Origin: Forficula auricularia
Taxonomy: Eukaryota; Arthropoda; Insecta; Dermaptera; Forficulidae
Direction of reading: 5' to 3'
DNA: 64,000 nt
NCBI GenBank assembly: GCA_024734495.1
Contig: JALMQS010000841.1
Location: 3,900,176-3,964,175 of the forward strand
Shown here: positions 47,601-60,600 of the stretch, piece by piece
Numbering within the stretch: the stretch's first letter is position 1
Layout of the letters: each line of letters opens with the position of its first letter
Made by a program: the position numbers and the translations under genes
Notes under the pieces: generated by a model
Databases searched by the model: none
What the model was told of the DNA's origin: nothing
Seen by the model: the letters and a program-made list of their open reading frames with translations, nothing else

Positions 47601-50600
47601 AAATATCCCCCATTAAGGTAGTTGTTTCGCGACAATATTAGCAAAAAGTTAATGCTAGAGTATATAGAACAGATAACAAGGATACATAATTCATAAGCCT
47701 GTGGCGGCGATTGCCACATCCCTAGCAAACTCGCGCTCCATTCCACCCTTTCCTATTATCTTGCCGCCTTTGCCTCGGCTGTCTTCTGCCCCTTCACCGA
47801 TTACTTGCCACCCTTGCTGGCGCAACTAACTTCAAGTATAAAAGACACATACACACACACACACTATACTACAGACTATATTAATGGAGGTCTAGGACTA
47901 GGGAAACTCATTACCTACCATATTTTTCTACCTCACTTGTGTACGGCATGTGATTATGTAATGGATTGAGGATCCATTATCGGTTGTTGTGTTTTCGCGA
48001 TGAGAGTTACTTAGCCGCACCTGAAGGGTACGTTTCCGTGTGTCACCGCGAGGAGCTGAACTCTCGTATCCTTCCTGAGTCCAGGTGTTTTACTTATACA
48101 CTAGGATTCTGTTGAATAGGTCAACAGCTTATATCTAGTGGAAAGTATCTATACTAAGTTGCTAGATTTCTATTGATTATTTTAATAGTTATCTACTTGT
48201 TAGTTTTTATTTCTAATTGTGTGTGTTCTAACCCTATTGGTTAGAATTTCTACTTGCCCAGAGTAGCAATAGTGCTGCTCTGAGTTGCTTAATCTAGGTT
48301 AGTCTTATATATTAGCATGCTTGAAGGGGCCGGGACTTTGCAGTCCCCGTCCCTTGTTGGTCTGATGAGAATAGTTGGTCAGACCCACCTAATTATAAGA
48401 GTGAGAGAGAAGGGATGGAAAAGAAGCATTGTATTTCTTTGTCCTTAGTCTTCTATTTCCTCGTTTCCAAGAGCGTCCGGAGTGAGGCTCCTTAGTTGTT
48501 GGATTGTGAGTCTGCGGTGGGGGAAGGCCAGCCCAGCGAAGATTTTGAATTTTGTGAATAGATCACCTGATTCTATTAATTTTGGAAGGTTGTACCGAAA
48601 GTTTTCATCCGCGAGTTCAGGGTATCTGAGATCCGTGTAGAGCGGGCATTCGAAGAGATGATAAGTTTCTTCACTGTTTGAACATTGAGGGCAGTTTGGA
48701 CTGGGTGTGTCTGTCGCGCCCCTCGCGTGTATTGTGCCATTTATTGACCCCTATCCGTGAGGAGGAACATGTCGGGATTATACCACTTGGGCATATTCCC
48801 GTAGTTGACTCGTGGAAAGAATCGCACTCTTGACACAGTCTACCTATTTCGCGATCAAATTTTGTATATTCGCGTTGGATTCATGTTGTATGAATTCATA
48901 TCGTCCTAACGTGGCGCTAATGTTTTTTCGAATTTTGTGTTTTACTGCTGATTTTTTTATTTCTAATCGATATTCCAGCCTTGGACGTCCGACAGTACGC
49001 ATCTGTCACTTTGTGCTCCTCAACGATTCGTGAATATTTAACACTCACACTCAATCTTTTATTCTTAATTTGCACGAAAACCCTCATAAATTTTTTCTTA
49101 ATCCAGTGATATAAAAATATTATTTTTATTTTCATCCCCTCTAATTTAATTCAATCAATATATTATTTCAATATAATATTAACATCTAGCTAAATCTACC
49201 AAGGGCACTTGCAGCCACCATCCCTTTTAGCTAGCCAGTCAACCCAACTTTCCAGAAACCCATCATAAATCAGCCCCCGTCAATCTCCCTTCCTTTCAAA
49301 CAACACATATTTTCTCTTAAAATATTATCAAATAGATCTTTCTACTTCGATTTCTTAATTTTTCATTCGTACTTTCATTTTTTCATTTTTAAATATATAC
49401 GTATATATATATTTTTAATAAACTTCGTTTTAATAATATTATTTATTTATTATTGCACGGTTTTTAAATACTAATTGTTCTAAAATAATTCTTTAATAAT
49501 TTCAACTAATATCTTATTTTAATATCTATCTATCTATATTCTGTTCCGAAAAAGACACATGCCCTGACAGGCCATTCACCCCACCCTACCCTAAACAAAC
49601 AACCAAATTCAGCTTTTGACAACAACTGTTTCGCCCAAATATTTTCCATCCGATATACAAATATTATATCTGAACATTCCGATTTAAATATTTTATTTCC
49701 GAACATTCAATATTAAACTGTTTCAATTTCAAGTCATCTTACTTTTAATTTTAATTCTAATTCGTTTTCTCATTTTTTTCATTTCTAAAATACATAATAT
49801 ATATATTTTTAAATAAACTTCATTTTATTAATATTATATGTTCTATTACTAAACATTAATTGTTCTATAATAAACTCAACTAATATCTTATTTTAAATCT
49901 TAAATATTACCTTAACTTTTTTCAATCGAATATTTTATTTCCGAACATTCAATATTAAACTGTTTCAATTTCAAGTCATCTTACTTTTAATTTTAATTCT
50001 AATTCGTTTTCTCATTTTTTTCATTTCTAAAATACATAATATATATATTTTTAAATAAACTCCATTTTATTAATATTATATGTTCTATTACTAAACATTA
50101 ATTGTTCTATAATAAACTCAACTAATATCTTATTTTAAATCTTAAATATTACCTTAACTTTTTTCAATCGAATATTTTATTTCCGAACATTCAATATTAA
50201 ACTGTTTCAATTTCAAGTCATCTTACTTTTAATTTTAATTCTAATTCGTTTTCTCATTTTTTTCATTTCTAAAATACATAATATATATATTTTTAAATAA
50301 ACTTCATTTTATTAATATTATATGTTCTATTATTACACAGTTTCTAAACATTAATTGTTCTATAATAAACTCAACTAATATCTTATTTTAAATCTTAAAT
50401 ATTACCTTAACTTTTTTCAATCGAATTCTCATTATCTTTTTATTAATATCATTTTCTTATTATTGCACGGTCCTTAAATATTAATTGTTTTATAATAATT
50501 ATATAATAATCTCTATACACAATAATCTTATAATTTAAAATATATCTATTATAAAATCTAGTATCTAAATTAATAACAAATAATTCTTCTCCCCACTAAC

Positions 50601-53600
50601 AACATCAACTAGTTTTAATTAATTTAAGACTTAATCTAGCAATTTATTAAATAGCTCATAATTTTCCCCTTACTAACAATCAATCCAAGTGGTAGATTTA
50701 AACCTTTTCAAATCGCCCGGTGGAAAACCACTGTCCAATTTCTAAGAGCTCACTGATATTGAATATATTCAAAAATATATCCAAGTTCGGAGTTTTAATT
50801 GGTTTACCGGCTCTCTTATCTTTACTTTTCTTGTCACCCTTTTCATTTCCACCTCAAACTCTCCTTACTAATGACATCAATTAAAATCAATTTCTGCAAC
50901 ATTCGCGGTCTATCTCGCAATTCGAATTTACACGACGTACTTCAACATCTCGAACATGAAAAACCTGCTCTTTTAGGCCTATCCGAAACTATAATTGACG
51001 CGAATAAATCTAACGGTCGTGACTACCAATTCGAAAACTATACACTTCATTCAAAATTTCGAAAAAAAGGAGGTGTCTGCTGTTATATTAGAAAGGACAT
51101 CCCTAGTAGGCGTTTAACTAATCTAGAATCCAATGAATTCGATGCCATATGGATCAAAATCACGTTAGGCCACTCAACTAAATTCTTCTGCATAATATAT
51201 TTGCCCCCCAAAGACCCCAGATACAAACAATTTTTTGACTACCTCCTTGAGTGCCATTGCAATATCCTGAAAGAATTTCCATCTTCTGAAATATCTTTCC
51301 TAGGTGACTTTAACGTCCACAACAAAAATTGGCTAAAATTTTCTAGCCATAATTCCCCCGCAGGCTCCGACGCTGAAATCTTCTCAACGGCATGTGGCCT
51401 CACACAAATTATTAACGGCCCCACAAGAATCCCAGACAAAGCCAATGAAAAATCCAATCTTCTCGATCTTTTCATCACTTCCCACCCTTCGTCCTATGAA
51501 GCAAAAATTTCGGCCCCTTTAGGTAAATCTGACCACAATCTGATAAAAATTAAAACCTCCGCCAATTTACCAAAACCCCCGTCACCCCACTCCAACCCCA
51601 GAAAAATATGGCTAGTCGATAACGATAACATTAATTGGAATGACATGCGTAACTTTTTTGCCGCTTACCAGTGGAATGAACTCTGCATCAGAGATAAAAA
51701 CGCTTCAGAATTCGCAGACGCCCTTAACGAGGCAATTCAAATAGGCTTAGAAACCTATATCCCCTCAAAATTGATTAAAGGGAACAAGGATTCTAAGCCT
51801 TGGTTTTGGTAGACAATGCGCAGATTCCGTCCGTAAAAAAAACAAATATTTTCAGAAATGGCAACTTTCACAGCTAGAATACGACCGAGTTGCATTTACC
51901 AAGTCGCGAAGCTCATGCAAAAAAATCATCTCTGAGGCAAAGAAATCATTCGACCAGAGGATAGCTGACCGTCTCGCATCTTGCCCCAATGGAAAACGGG
52001 CCTTTTTCTCGTTACACAAGGCAATAAATAGAAATTTCGCGTCCCCCTCACTTCCGCCCCTCTTTCACCCAAATGGTTCAGTAGCCACGACCCCCGCTGA
52101 AAAAGCCGAATCACTAGCATCCTATTTCGCAACTAACACCCTGAAAATGTGTGACAGCCTATCCATGTTGGGCGTCTCTGTCGCATCTGACCTGTCTTGG
52201 AATGAACACATCTCCTCTGTGGCGAAATCTGCAGCAAGGAAGATTGGCTTCTTATTCAGGTCCAAGCGATTTTACAAACCCCCACAACTTCTCACCATCT
52301 ACAAGGCCCAAATCCGCCCCTATCTCGAATACTGCTCTCATCTGTGGAGAGGAGCCTCAAAATATTCTCTTGCTACCCTTGATGCAATTCAGAAACGAGC
52401 CGTCAGGCTAATTGACGATTCTACCCCTCACCGACTCCCTCGACTCGTTGGCTCATCGAAGAGATGTCTCTGCCCTTTCCCTTTTCTATAGATACTATCA
52501 CGGCAGGTGCTCTGATGAGATAAAGTCAATAATTCCCCCAAAGCATACTTTGCACGCAGCACACGTTTTGCCGACTCCCAACACTCTTTTGCGGTCAAAT
52601 TGGAAAAGTGCCGGACCACTTCATTCGCGAATACATATATCCCCATGACTTCAAGGAACTGGAACTCTCTCCCAGCCTCTATCTTTCCCAGCACCTATGA
52701 TCTTCAAACCTTCAAAACCAGGGTGCATAGACACCTACGTCTACACCCTCTCACTTAATCAACTTTCCCTTCTCTTCGGTAATGCAAGGGTCTTTCGAGA
52801 TCCATAGGGGCTACACCTTTACTGGTGCACCCCTTCTTGCATTCGATTGCATTAAAAAAAAAAAAAAAAAAAAAAAAAAACTCCACTTTAGATGACAAAG
52901 GGCTTAACCCGCCCGCTCATACCCCCCAAACCAACCTCATGAACAAAATAATTTTCAGGCCCCAAATAATCATAAAAGCCATTAATAAATTAAATTCCAA
53001 ATCCGCCGCAGGCCCGGATAACATCCCACCAATTCTCATTAAAAAATGCGCCCCTGAACTTGCCCCTATCTTATCCAAGCTATTCCAACTCTCTTACGAG
53101 TCGGGCATATTCCCCAAAAGCTGGAAAATAGCCAGAGTCACACCTATTCCTAAAAAAGGAGACACATCTCAAATCTCTAATTACAGGCCTATCTCGATCA
53201 CCTCTGTTCTTTCCAAATTAATGGAATTAGTCATAAACCAACACGTCCTTCATCACTTAGAAAACAATAAATTAATTCACGATAGGCAATATGGATTCAG
53301 ACAAAATCGTTCCACAGGCGACATCTTAACCTATGTCACCCACACCTTCAACAATACTCTAGAGGCCGGAAAAGAAACCCTCGCTGTAGCCCTTGATATC
53401 TCCAAAGCTTTTGACCAGGTTTGGCACAAAAATCTTCTTGCCAAACTACCAGCCTTTGGATTCACACCAACACTTCGCAAATGGATAGAAAGCTTTCTGA
53501 CAAACCGAAGTATAAAAGTTGTGGTGGATGGAACATCATCTGAATCGTTCTCTACAAACTCTGGTGTTCCCCAAGGCTCTGTAATCTCCTCCACACTCTT

Positions 53601-54569
53601 CCTTATTTATATAAACGACCTTATTGATCAAACGGCAAACCCCACTCATTGTTACGCCGACGATAGCACTCTACACGGCAAACCCTCTCTCCCGAATAAT
53701 CGAATCAATATTGCCTCCTCAATTACTCTCGACCTAGACAATCTGAATAAATGGGGCTCTCAAAATTTAGTTAACTTTAATTCAAATAAGACTCAATGTT
53801 GTCTAATTTCTAGGCGCGAAAATAGAGATTTCCCTGATATTCACTTCGATTCGAATACCCTGAAAATGTGTGACAGCCTATCCATGTTGGGCGTCTCTGT
53901 CGCATCTGACCTGTCTTGGAATGAACACATCTCCTCTGTGGCGAAATCTGCAGCAAGGAAGATTGGCTTCTTATTCAGGTCCAAGCGATTTTACAAACCC
54001 CCACAACTTCTCACCATCTACAAGGCCCAAATCCGCCCCTATCTCGAATACTGCTCTCATCTGTGGAGAGGAGCCTCAAAATATTCTCTTGCTACCCTTG
54101 ATGCAATTCAGAAACGAGCCGTCAGGCTAATTGACGATTCTACCCTCACCGACTCCCTCGACTCGTTGGCTCATCGAAGAGATGTCTCTGCCCTTTCCCT
54201 TTTCTATAGATACTATCACGGCAGGTGCTCTGATGAGATAAAGTCAATAATTCCCCCAAAGCATACTTTGCACGCAGCACACGTTTTGCCGACTCCCAAC
54301 ACTCTTTTGCGGTCAAATTGGAAAAGTGCCGGACCACTTCATTCGCGAATACATATATCCCCATGACTTCAAGGAACTGGAACTCTCTCCCAGCCTCTAT
54401 CTTTCCCAGCACCTATGATCTTCAAACCTTCAAAACCAGGGTGCATAGACACCTACGTCTACACCCTCTCACTTAATCAACTTTCCCTTCTCTTCGGTAA
54501 TGCAAGGGTCTTTCGAGATCCATAGGGGCTACACCTTTACTGGTGCACCCCTTCTTGCATTCGATTGCA

Positions 54570-54601
<32 letters not shown>

Positions 54602-57600
54602 GTGGGCCAGCACCTTCTAATACCCGAAGCGCTACTGTTGACAACGTTCTGCATGCTCTTATCGAGCCAAGAAGAATAGCTCGATCGATCGCATCCATTG
54701 CGTTGTTTAATAGTACTCGTTCTGGATTTTGAGCAATAACGACAGCTCCATATGTAGCAATTGGAAGGTAGAGACTTTTCCAATACAGGGTGTTTTGATT
54801 AAGACACCATTTGTGGCGTGCGATTGTTTTGATGCTATTGGAAAGTGAGTTGATGTTTTTTACTTTTTTGAAATGTGTCCAGCCAGATTCCCAAATATTT
54901 GCTTTCTTTTTTAAACTGTACGTTTTTATTGTTAATCTTAATGACGATTATATCAGTGAATTTAAGAGTGTGGAAAAAGAGGATTCCTATTGATTTTTCC
55001 TCTGCAAGTTGTAGGCCGCTATTTTGGCACCAGTTTTGGATTACGGTAATAGCTGTGTTGGCTTTATTAATCAAGTCGTCTCGCGATTTCTCGTAAATTA
55101 TTAGTGCTAGATCGTCTGCATACGCGATAGCGTGTATGCCTTCGGATTCAAGCTCTGTTAGTTTGTCGAGGAGCTCATCCATGACCCAATTCCAGGCCAA
55201 AGGGCCTACGTAAACTTTCCGATATCCCGTATAAAGCAATGTATAAGAGTCTATCTATCTTTGGAATTTAATATCTCCGGAACTTCGTTTTCCCCCTAAT
55301 CGATGCAGTAGTATTTAAATAATAATCTGTCTAAATTTCAAAAAAATGCTAAGAACACCCATATGGTGAAACAACTACCTTAACTTTTTGATTTAACAAT
55401 CTATAAGAGTAGTTTGAGTTTTTACTTTCCAGGAAAATCATCTGCTTTTTTTGGGCAATAGATATTAGAACAAACAATAGAGAAACAATTTATTTTAGAA
55501 ATATTCATACATTTTTTCGTACATATTTTTTAGTTATTCAATTAATTATTTTATTAAGGAATGTTGTAGACTGTTAATTGGTATCAATTCGGCTTCCCGG
55601 ATCGAAAAGGCATCGATTCAACAATTTGGATTGGAAGCAAAGGAGCTCACACACCGTGCCATTTAGATACCTACGGATGCAATCTTGTTGCTCAAATATA
55701 TGGAAGGTAAGAAAGAATTTTATAATAAAATTGAATATACTTTATCGAAAGAAAAGTTCAAACCATCTAAATTGCACTTTGTTTATAAGTGGTTTCAACC
55801 GTACTTCTCTTTCGATAAACAACTCAATAACCAAAACACAAACTGCAAATTGAATCTACCTAAGTAAAAAAAAATTTAATTTATTTTTATTACAGAAAAC
55901 AATGGTTTTTATTTCCCCCTGAAAGTACAAATCTTTTAAATATCTCGAGAATTCCTTATGAAGAATCAAGTATTTATAGTAAAATTAATTTTTTTACTCC
56001 GGATTTAAAAGCAATTAAAGGTAAATATATTCATTTCTATAAGGGGGCGTCCCTAAATTACGTGAGGCGATTTTCCGACCCCCCTCCCCCTTGGAGAGAT
56101 GTCGTGAGATTTGGCTCGACCCCTTCCTCCCCCCTCTCTCGTGAGATTTTTCAAAATGCGTATTTTTAGTGTAAATACGTTAATTTTTGCTTCATTGCAT
56201 TGGATTTATTTAAAAAACAATTTGCTTAATGAAGCGACTGTGGGTCACTGGGTAGAGTGTCGGTACGCTGACTCGAAGTTTGCTGGTTCAAGACTGAGTC
56301 TCGGCAGATCAGATATTTGCAGTCACCTCCTCAATGGCAACCTACCAAGAGTATAAGTGCCTATTAACCTCTCCAAACTTGCCGTTCGGAACCGGTGTTA
56401 AAAATTAGTTCCCGTATATCTGTGTAAAAACAGCTAAACACACTGAGCACAGGTATATGTGGAGAGGAGCCAAAACGTCAGGGAGACCTGAAATGGCACT
56501 TAAAAGAAGAAGAAGAATTTGCTTAATGATTTTTATTTAAGACTAGTATTATAATTATTACTTAATTTAACCCAGTTTTCTCGGAATTTCACACTGTTTC
56601 TTGCGGAAAAAAAATACGTGATATTTTCCGCAGCCCCCCCCCCCCCCCCTAAACGCCTCACGTAATTTAGGGACGCCCCCTAATATGAGATGTTTTTTTT
56701 TGTAAGAGGTGTTTTGAATAAATGAGTTAATGAATATTGTAAGAGTTCGTGGCTGTGATGAAACTATACTAGATGAAGGAGGAGGTATCAGCCAAGAGAC
56801 GTTTCATTAAAGGTGTTTTATTGAACCCAGTGATTCCATCTTTGGCTGATACCTCCTCCTTCATCTAGTATAAATGAGTTAATGCCTGTTTTAATTTTAA
56901 GATTCTTCCATGAAACTTTACTGAAATTTTATAAATTGAAGGGTCTTTTTGTCTCACAAAATAAATAAATAGAGTAATTTTAATCAATTACCATTTCATA
57001 TTTATAATAACACAGTCATTGGTGTACACTATTTCATAAATTCGTCAATGTCTATATCTATAAATAAACAAAATTATACTAAATTGAATGTTTCTTTTTG
57101 TCGAGAGTAGCAGAATTTTTATAATTTAAAGGAGACAATAAAAGAGTGTGTCTTCTCTTGGAATAATAGCAAGGAGGTGAATTTTTTTCACTGTCTCCAA
57201 GGGGGGGTCTCCAACTCCATGGCCAACCCCATTATCACAGTGGCCAATCCCAGTAATCCTCTCCCTAACCATCATTCTAAAAAAATTGATTGTCCCCGAC
57301 CAGGCCTCTTTGATTGGAAGTCAAAGATACTTCTTCTATACTAGACAAACCTCAAACCATTACCCTCCTCACCAGTAAATTCTCAAATACAAAAACAATC
57401 AGGCAACATCTACAAAGTGTCAATACCAAGCAGCTGCTTCAAACCCAAAATGGGGAATTCGTCTAAAATGCCTTTCGTAAAATTAAGAGGTTTGAACAGG
57501 GCAATTGATCCCAAATTTAACATTTCAAAGACAAATTTTTTAGAAATAAAACGAAAATTAAAGAATATAGACCAAAATAACCATTTACATGTCAAATAAT

Positions 57601-60600
57601 TTCTCAAGTTAAATTTATATGTTATTCTATTTTAATATAATATTTATTTTTGAAATGACTGATTTTTTGTTCTTGTATCTGATTCAGAATTTAAAAATAT
57701 TGACCTAAAAGCGAGGGTGGTGACTTTAAATCCAGGGGATGTGCTGTTCGTTCCTCATCGATGGTGGCATTATGTAGAAAACATTGAGCCAGCTATTAGT
57801 CTTAATACATGGATACCCTTAGTAAGTAATTATATTAATTATAATATTTATTTTTCTTAATATAAAATTTAAAATTAAACTTCATATTTAATTATGAAGG
57901 CGCTGATGGCATATTTATAATAAGTACCTGGAGCCATCGAGCGATGCACGATAACTAAATTAAAAAAAATACAAATATATATAGTACACGCCCCCTGGAC
58001 CTCCCCGAAAACACGCACCTCGCCGCCACCACTGCACCCCCACCGCCACCCCCACTCCGCCCCGCACCCAGTTTTTGCATTTTTATCTTTCTAGTGGTCC
58101 ACATATTATGTGTATATTTGTTTACTCGTACACCAATTTGCCTACATTCGTTCTTATTGATAAAGATTATAAAAAAATAAATAGGAAAATAATAATAAAA
58201 AAATAATCGTATAGGATCTGAAATAAAAACATAAAATGGAGTGTTGGGGTGGTGGTGTGGGGGCGGGGGTTGGGCATGGGTGCGGGGTGTGGGGGGTGCT
58301 GGGTGGGTTTCGGGGGGTGTGAGGGTGGGGTTCGTGTGTTGGGGGCCCGAGGTGGGGTGGGGCACGGTTGCGTGGTGCGGGGAGTAGGGGTGCTGGGTGG
58401 GTTTCGGGGGGGGGGGGGGGGTTTCCTTGGGTTAGGGGTCCAGGGGGCGTGCCCCAAGCTAGCATGAGGGCCGCCGAAGGCGGCCCTTGCAGCTAGTCAT
58501 CTATAAAAATAAACAAAGACCTGGCATTTGGAAATTAAATGATTAATTACTAATTATTTTTGTTTACTGTAATTCACTTAACAATTTCAAATTACACTTC
58601 ATCCTTTCATTCAATTCCTAATTACAAATTACGTAATTTAATTACATTCTTATTTACCTCTACCAGGAGTGGGGATCTATATATGGGCTTTATGGGCTGC
58701 AGCCCAGGGCCCCATGGATATAAAGGGCCCCCAGCCCCCTTTGAAGAACAGTCTAAGCTAGAGTCTTACACCTCTTGAAGTGAAATGTTTATGTTAATTT
58801 ATGAAAAAAACATGTTAATGTTTTCCCAAATTGCTATACTATCTTAAAGATTTTTTTAACGTTACCAATAATAGCTGTGAAGCGGAGCGCTCTTTCTCCA
58901 GGATGCCGTATATAGAAAACAAATATAGGATAACAATGTCGTACAATCGACTAAATTATTTGTCAGTTCTTTCCATAAATTGTGATTTAACAAAGGACTT
59001 ACAATGTGATGAGCAAATAAAGGAATTGCAGCACAGAAATGAAGAAAGGTTGCTTTATAATTTATATAACATAACTACACATAATCTGTTAATTTCTTTT
59101 GCAATAAAGTCTTACAGTTGCTGTTTGTGTATCTAAAAGTCATATTATATTAAGGTAGTTGTTTCACCATATGGGTTTTCTTAGGATTTTTTTGAAATTT
59201 GCACAGATTATTATTTAAATACTTCTGCATCGATTGGTGGCAAAACGAAATTTATGAACAATATAGTTCCGGAGATATTAAATTCCAAAGATAGAGTTTT
59301 TCCAACTCTTATACATTGCACTATATCGGAAAGTTTACATACATTTTTAATTATAATTAAAAAACTCTTCTTACCATTGTTATAAAAAACTAAACCAACA
59401 TTAAACAATAACTAATATATTTTTTAAGAAAATTTTAATTCATAGTTATAACACAGTTTCTGGGATAATGATGAATAAATAATGAAAAATTTACGCTAAA
59501 AACAAGCTGGCAACAACGCATTTATTTAACCTAAAAAAAGTGGGTTAACTTTAGTAATTTTTTGACGTTTTTTCGCTACGCAAGAGCTTTCAATCGCTTA
59601 TTAAGAACAATTTGTTTTATAAATCTTCCTTTATAATGCATGTACTTTATTACTATGATAAAATATATACAAGCTCGGATAGTGTTGCCAGATTTCTCAA
59701 ACGAGCACGGGATTGGCTGGTAGTGGTACATAAACAACAAAAAGTTTTGGACTTATGAATTAAGAATCCTTATTGTCTGTACTATATACTCTAGCATTAA
59801 CCTTTTGCTAGTATTGTCGCGAAACAACTACATTAAATAAATAAAATATTTTATTTTCCTAATTTTTTTCCTATACTGTCATTATAGAAAACAGTTTTTT
59901 GACGAAATGTCAATTAGTTTGATTAATTAGGTAGGCCCCCAAGTAGTGTTAGCCCAGGGCCCCACAAATTCACGATCCGCTCCTGACCTCTACCAGAGTA
60001 CACCCTCATTAATTTTTTCTTAAAAATCAATAGATATCGTATCTTTTCAAGTTAATTAATTAGTTCATATTTAATATTTTTTTAGCCTTCTGATGACGAA
60101 AACCGAATTGAAGAAGCTTTAGTTAGAATATTTGTCTCTCAAATTTGTCAAAATCTTCCAAAAAATCACTTAAATAAAATACTAAATCCCAATGAGGTAA
60201 GTTTGATTTATTTACCTACTTTACTATATTGTAATTGTGTCTAATAATTTTTTGAATTCATTATTTTAGTTCGATATTTTGGAATATCCTTTAGAAGAGA
60301 CGTTGTTACAAATGGGAAAATGTATTCAAAATACCAAAACATGTTTAAACCATACCAAAAATATTAATGGAAATAAAGCGAAAAAACGAAAACTGATTTG
60401 CGAGGATCCAACACAAACAACATCACTTCCGGAAAATCTTGATGATAGATTTCAATTTATTTTAGAAAAATATCATTATTGTTTTGAAATCCTCCATCAA
60501 CATTCTAGTCAAGAATTTTACAATATTCTTTTGAATAAAGCACACTATATCGAAGAAGAAACGAATGAAAACGAAGAGATACAAAATTGTGATAAATTAA

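Larger units (their letters stand above)
49041..54598 (+). mobile_element. Jockey/CR1-type non-LTR retrotransposon with self-insertion
   Basis: Plus-strand element with upstream 242-bp monomers, an endonuclease and reverse-transcriptase reading frame, and a 27-base poly(A) end at 54572-54598. It is defective in two ways: a frameshift near 51812 and a 0.74-kb insertion of its own 3' end at 52138-52880. It has split a minus-strand R1/I-like element. The exact 5' end is not resolved. No RNase H or ORF1 zinc-knuckle region was seen. Clade assignment between Jockey and CR1 types is not settled by eye. Confidence 0.85.
46615..55569 (+). other. HSPBAP1 intron 2 (8.96 kb, nested elements)
   Basis: Begins GTAATA and ends TTGTAG. 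Contents in order: spacer; foldback fragment 46745-46985; spacer to 47612; left end of a TTAA element; retrotransposon nest 47700-55209; right end of the TTAA element; spacer from 55384. 46990-47612 shows no gene. Confidence 0.85.
56021..57687 (+). other. HSPBAP1 intron 4
   Basis: 1.67 kb. Contains a 638-bp GGGGGCGTCCC element with a SINE inside it, a 137-bp hairpin insertion, a fragment of the ACTATAGTCTCG foldback family (57085-57160) and an unassigned stretch at 57180-57600. Confidence 0.85.
58664..59985 (+). mobile_element. hAT element with nested TTAA element
   Basis: Left end CAGGAGTGGGGATC followed by GGGCTGCAGCCCAGGGCCCC; right end CACGATCCGCTCCTG. Perfect 8-bp duplication ACCTCTAC at 58656-58663 and 59986-59993. 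It carries a transposase remnant and, at 59150-59836, a TTAA family 1 element. Confidence 0.93.
57822..60085 (+). other. HSPBAP1 intron 5
   Basis: 2.26 kb. Holds a composite of two inverted Helitron 3' regions (57985-58496) and a hAT element (58664-59985) that itself contains a TTAA element. Confidence 0.85.

Noticed and set aside
47700..48444. Confident solitary LTR call
   Set aside because: A TG start and TATA box are present, but no CA end with a matching 4-6 bp duplication could be located.
52825..52880. Met-containing, lysine-rich N terminus of the 513-codon frame as the true start of the reverse transcriptase
   Set aside because: These codons are the 3' end and 27-base poly(A) of the nested copy; the genuine protein begins upstream with the endonuclease.
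56233..56515. tRNA gene suggested by A and B boxes
   Set aside because: The boxes are degenerate, no cloverleaf forms, and a 14-bp target duplication with an AAG tail identifies a SINE.
56765..56872. MicroRNA precursor
   Set aside because: The stem is perfectly paired over 31 bases with a 46-base loop and lies in a recent insertion with a target duplication; nothing supports a processed microRNA.
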